In this document: positions 62,011 to 64,000 of the stretch, one piece after another | How the letters are laid out: every line of letters starts with the position of its first letter | How positions within the stretch are numbered: the first letter of the stretch is position 1 | Source of the DNA: Flavobacterium hydatis | GTDB lineage: Bacteria; Bacteroidota; Bacteroidia; Flavobacteriales; Flavobacteriaceae | Reading direction: 5' to 3' | Assembly: GCF_000737695.1 (NCBI RefSeq) | Contig: NZ_JPRM01000002.1 | Coordinates: forward strand, 62,001-126,000 | DNA: 64,000 bases | Notes under the pieces: model-generated | What the model saw: only the letters and a program-made list of their open reading frames with translations | What the model was told of the DNA's origin: nothing | Database searches by the model: none | Position numbers and translations under genes: made by a program

Positions 62011-63099
62011 ATGAAGACAATGATTAAAAACGTACTAGGTATTCTGATTTTCATGAATACTATAAATTTATTTTCACAAGAAAGCAAACAAGAAATTACT
62101 TATAGTGAAGTTTCAAAAACAATTAAACCAACTTTGTTTGCCGATTTAGGCGAAACGTGTCAAACTCCCGATGGAATGGCTCTGGATAAAAAAGGCAATC
62201 TGTATTTGTCTATTACTAATCCGATGACTTTTGAAAAGCATGGAAGTAAAATTTTGACTTTTGACGAAAATGATAAACCTGTAACATGGTTTGATAAACT
62301 GCCAGTACATCCTGAAACAAAGAAGGTACATCCTATGGGAATGGAATTTGGCCCTGATGGGAATTTATATATAATGGACAATCAGTTTTTTGCTGATAAA
62401 GAAAATTTCTCTAGATTGTTAAGGGTTGTTGTTGAGAATGGAAAACCTAAATATGCCGAGGTTTTAGCAGAAGGTTTCAATTTTGGCGAAGCAGTAAGAT
62501 GGTATAAAGATAGAGTTTATATAACCGATGCTCTTTTTGAGAATAGGAGAGAAAGTGGAATTTATAGCTTCTCGCTGAAGGAATTAAATTCGGGTAAAAT
62601 AACTTTGGATAAAAATACGAAACCTAATTATTTAGTAACAACATTTACTCTTAAACCCGAAGTAACAAAACGAACTATTGGTATTGATGGTATTGCTTTT
62701 GATAAAAAAGGAAATCTGTATGCGGGAAATTTTGGAGATGGAGTAATTACAAAACTTGAATTTACAAAAGAAGGTAAGCTTAAATCTAAAAAAGTAGTTT
62801 TTAACTCGGATAAATTAAAATGTTGTGATGGCTTTTTTTATGATGAGAAAAGGAACTCTATTTTTATTGCCAATTATGATAATAATAGCGTTCACCAGCT
62901 AGATTTAAATACAAATACAATACACTTAATATGGGAGAATGGTAATGCAGATGGTTCTGATGGACAATTAGATAATCCTTGTGAAACGATAATTTATAAA
63001 GGAAAATTGTTGGTTGTAAACTACGATACTTTTAAAGGGGAGAAGAATACTGAGATCGATTCTTTTCATACTATTTCTAGTTTTGAGTTAAGTAAATAG
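62011..63099 (+). CDS. SMP-30/gluconolactonase-like exported protein
   Basis: A 362-residue protein with a signal peptide (VLGILIFMNTINLFSQ). Beta-propeller signatures are PDGMALDKKGNLYLSI, GMEFGPDGNLYIMDNQFF and GIDGIAFDKKGNLYAGNFGDG. SMP-30-type proteins bind divalent metal and hydrolyse lactones; some only bind. The substrate is unknown. It is divergent from the kinase gene. Confidence 0.8.
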   Translation: MKTMIKNVLGILIFMNTINLFSQESKQEITYSEVSKTIKPTLFADLGETCQTPDGMALDKKGNLYLSITNPMTFEKHGSKILTFDENDKPVTWFDKLPVHPETKKVHPMGMEFGPDGNLYIMDNQFFADKENFSRLLRVVVENGKPKYAEVLAEGFNFGEAVRWYKDRVYITDALFENRRESGIYSFSLKELNSGKITLDKNTKPNYLVTTFTLKPEVTKRTIGIDGIAFDKKGNLYAGNFGDGVITKLEFTKEGKLKSKKVVFNSDKLKCCDGFFYDEKRNSIFIANYDNNSVHQLDLNTNTIHLIWENGNADGSDGQLDNPCETIIYKGKLLVVNYDTFKGEKNTEIDSFHTISSFELSK

Positions 63100-63122
63100 A
63101 CTTAGTTTGTAATAAAAAAGAA

Positions 63123-63165
63123 TCCCCACAAGTTTTAAAATATTTTAAACTTGTGGGTATTTCTA
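63123..63165. terminator. Bidirectional terminator
   Basis: CCCACAAGTTT and AAACTTGTGGG with an AAAATATTTT centre form a near-perfect hairpin between convergent genes. Confidence 0.75.
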
Positions 63166-63180
63166 TAAAAATATATTGAT

Positions 63181-63912
63181 TTAACTAGCCTCTTTAGGGA
63201 AACATAAAAAAGGATTTGTTTCGTAGTTTAAACTTGCAACAAAATCTTTAATGGCAGTTTCTGAAGATTTTGCACTGTATTTATAAAAAGGATCGAAGAA
63301 AAAATCACGACTGATTACGGGTTCTGCCGATGGATTATAAACTTCTTCATCTGTTGCTTTTATATTGTCATACGTATATTGACAAGGAAAGATATGTTTA
63401 AGTTCTTTTAAAGTACTTTTAAGCCATTTATTAAATATTTTTTTCTTTGGGGAAACGTGGCGTGCAAGTAATGCTAAACCTACGATTTCACTTTGTAAAT
63501 AATAAGAACCTTTTCTGCGTAACACATCTACCATTCTTACATTCATAAGAGCAACCCATAATGGTCCATCTATAGGACCAGTTGCCGGAGCATCCATATT
63601 AAGGTCAAAAACTAGAGGTTTTGTGTATTCAGGATTTGATATAGAACACCAAAGCGCTTCGATACGCAGTTTCATTTCTAGAGATGATTCAGTGTGGCTT
63701 TTATAACGCCAGTAAATCCATTCTAGTAAAGCTGCTGTTAATCCTAAAGAAGCCTTATAACTAATACCTGCTAAAGCATTCTCTAGTTTATTATGGTTCT
63801 CAGCAGGATCAATAAGTTTCTCCATGATTTTCTCATTCCATTTAAAATCAATAGCGTGACCAACACTTTTTGCTTCACGGATTATTTCGGGTACTTTCTC
63901 TAAACTTTTCAT
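63181..63912 (-). CDS. Unrecognised 243-aa protein
   Basis: A 243-residue soluble protein rich in aromatic residues, with no signal peptide or membrane segment. It is mostly helical by composition, with stretches such as GLTAALLEWIYWRYKSH and GPIDGPLWVALMNVRMVDVL. I do not recognise its family. A short ORF end lies immediately upstream on the same strand, so it is probably the second gene of a pair. Confidence 0.65.
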   Translation of the reverse strand: MKSLEKVPEIIREAKSVGHAIDFKWNEKIMEKLIDPAENHNKLENALAGISYKASLGLTAALLEWIYWRYKSHTESSLEMKLRIEALWCSISNPEYTKPLVFDLNMDAPATGPIDGPLWVALMNVRMVDVLRRKGSYYLQSEIVGLALLARHVSPKKKIFNKWLKSTLKELKHIFPCQYTYDNIKATDEEVYNPSAEPVISRDFFFDPFYKYSAKSSETAIKDFVASLNYETNPFLCFPKEAS

Positions 63913-63951
63913 AAGTCATTTAATTTAATTCCATATTTATGTGCGAACATT

Positions 63952-63999
63952 TTATTCTTTTTCCTTGAGTTTATTTGCTAGGTTAAGAAAGTTCAAATT
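63952..63999 (-). CDS. Possible 3' end of a gene cut by the window edge
   Basis: On the minus strand a frame is open from the window edge for 15 codons (NLNFLNLANKLKEKE) to TAA. The charged ending and its 39-nt distance from the 243-aa gene suggest the tail of an upstream operon gene, but 15 codons can be open by chance. Confidence 0.3.
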   Translation of the reverse strand, partial: NLNFLNLANKLKEKE

Positions 64000-64000
64000 T

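Overview
The window is a stretch of chromosome from a Flavobacterium-like member of the Bacteroidota. The evidence is AT-rich DNA, several promoters of the Bacteroidota form (TTG/TTTG, about 19 nt, TAnnTTTG), few Shine-Dalgarno-like sites, and typical gene content (LytTR regulators, ACT-SerB, a FolK-deoxynucleoside kinase fusion, GH3-like protein, DUF1573, DUF2797, DUF983). Most of the window is ordinary core genome. I saw no rRNA, CRISPR array, phage or insertion sequence.

Layout. 1-5.2 kb: the 3' end of clpX, a GlxA-type regulator, five small VOC and SRPBCC genes, and serB. 5.2-13.5 kb: a repeat-rich gap, DUF4288, GH3-like and DUF2797 genes, an AsmA-like protein and sppA. 13.6-18.4 kb: the accessory locus described below. 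18.4-26.9 kb: folK-dNK, CHAP, TrmH-like and DUF1573 genes, mutS, tRNA-Gly and tRNA-Leu, DUF1508, a low-complexity lipoprotein and waaA. 27-33.7 kb: a DegT-type aminotransferase, galE, EamA transporter, GDPD lipoprotein, SnoaL-like protein, a stand-alone LytTR gene and fabD. 33.7-42 kb: DUF983, AraC, yceI and pirin, then an ScfR/RamB-like regulator divergent from the glyoxylate-shunt genes aceB and aceA. 42-50 kb: an operon of a membrane protein, purT, DUF6370 and Crp, then repeats, a U32 peptidase and small exported proteins. 50.5-64 kb: a serine hydrolase, an aminotransferase, a desaturase, rsmG, alkaline phosphatase, SMI1/KNR4, a LytT/LytS-type pair enclosing two secreted hydrolases, an SMP-30-like protein and an unrecognised protein.

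The outstanding region is 13.6-18.4 kb. Three tandem cassettes each encode a 43-44 residue peptide. The peptides share a leader-like region ending in EKFQVEELEKRYEFGW and differ mainly in the nine or so residues after the invariant Trp. Each cassette has its own inverted repeat (TTATTCAAA-N12-TTTGAATAA, one mismatch in copy 3), a -7 element exactly 20 nt further on, a conserved leader of about 110 nt, and a terminator. Directly downstream is a 630-residue fusion of an isoprenyl diphosphate synthase-like domain and a squalene-cyclase-like barrel. It overlaps a gene for a membrane M50 protease with a PqqD-like N-terminus. An XRE regulator is divergent. By analogy with ComQ/ComX, where an isoprenyl-synthase homologue prenylates a Trp in a short peptide pheromone, I infer an undescribed pathway that attaches (and perhaps cyclises) an isoprenoid on a ribosomal peptide. 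This is inference from architecture, not proof.

Intergenic gaps carry dispersed imperfect palindromes of several families, at 5.2-5.5, 35.1-35.4, 36.8-37.2, 40.5, 41.9, 44.7-45.2 and 50.1-50.4 kb.
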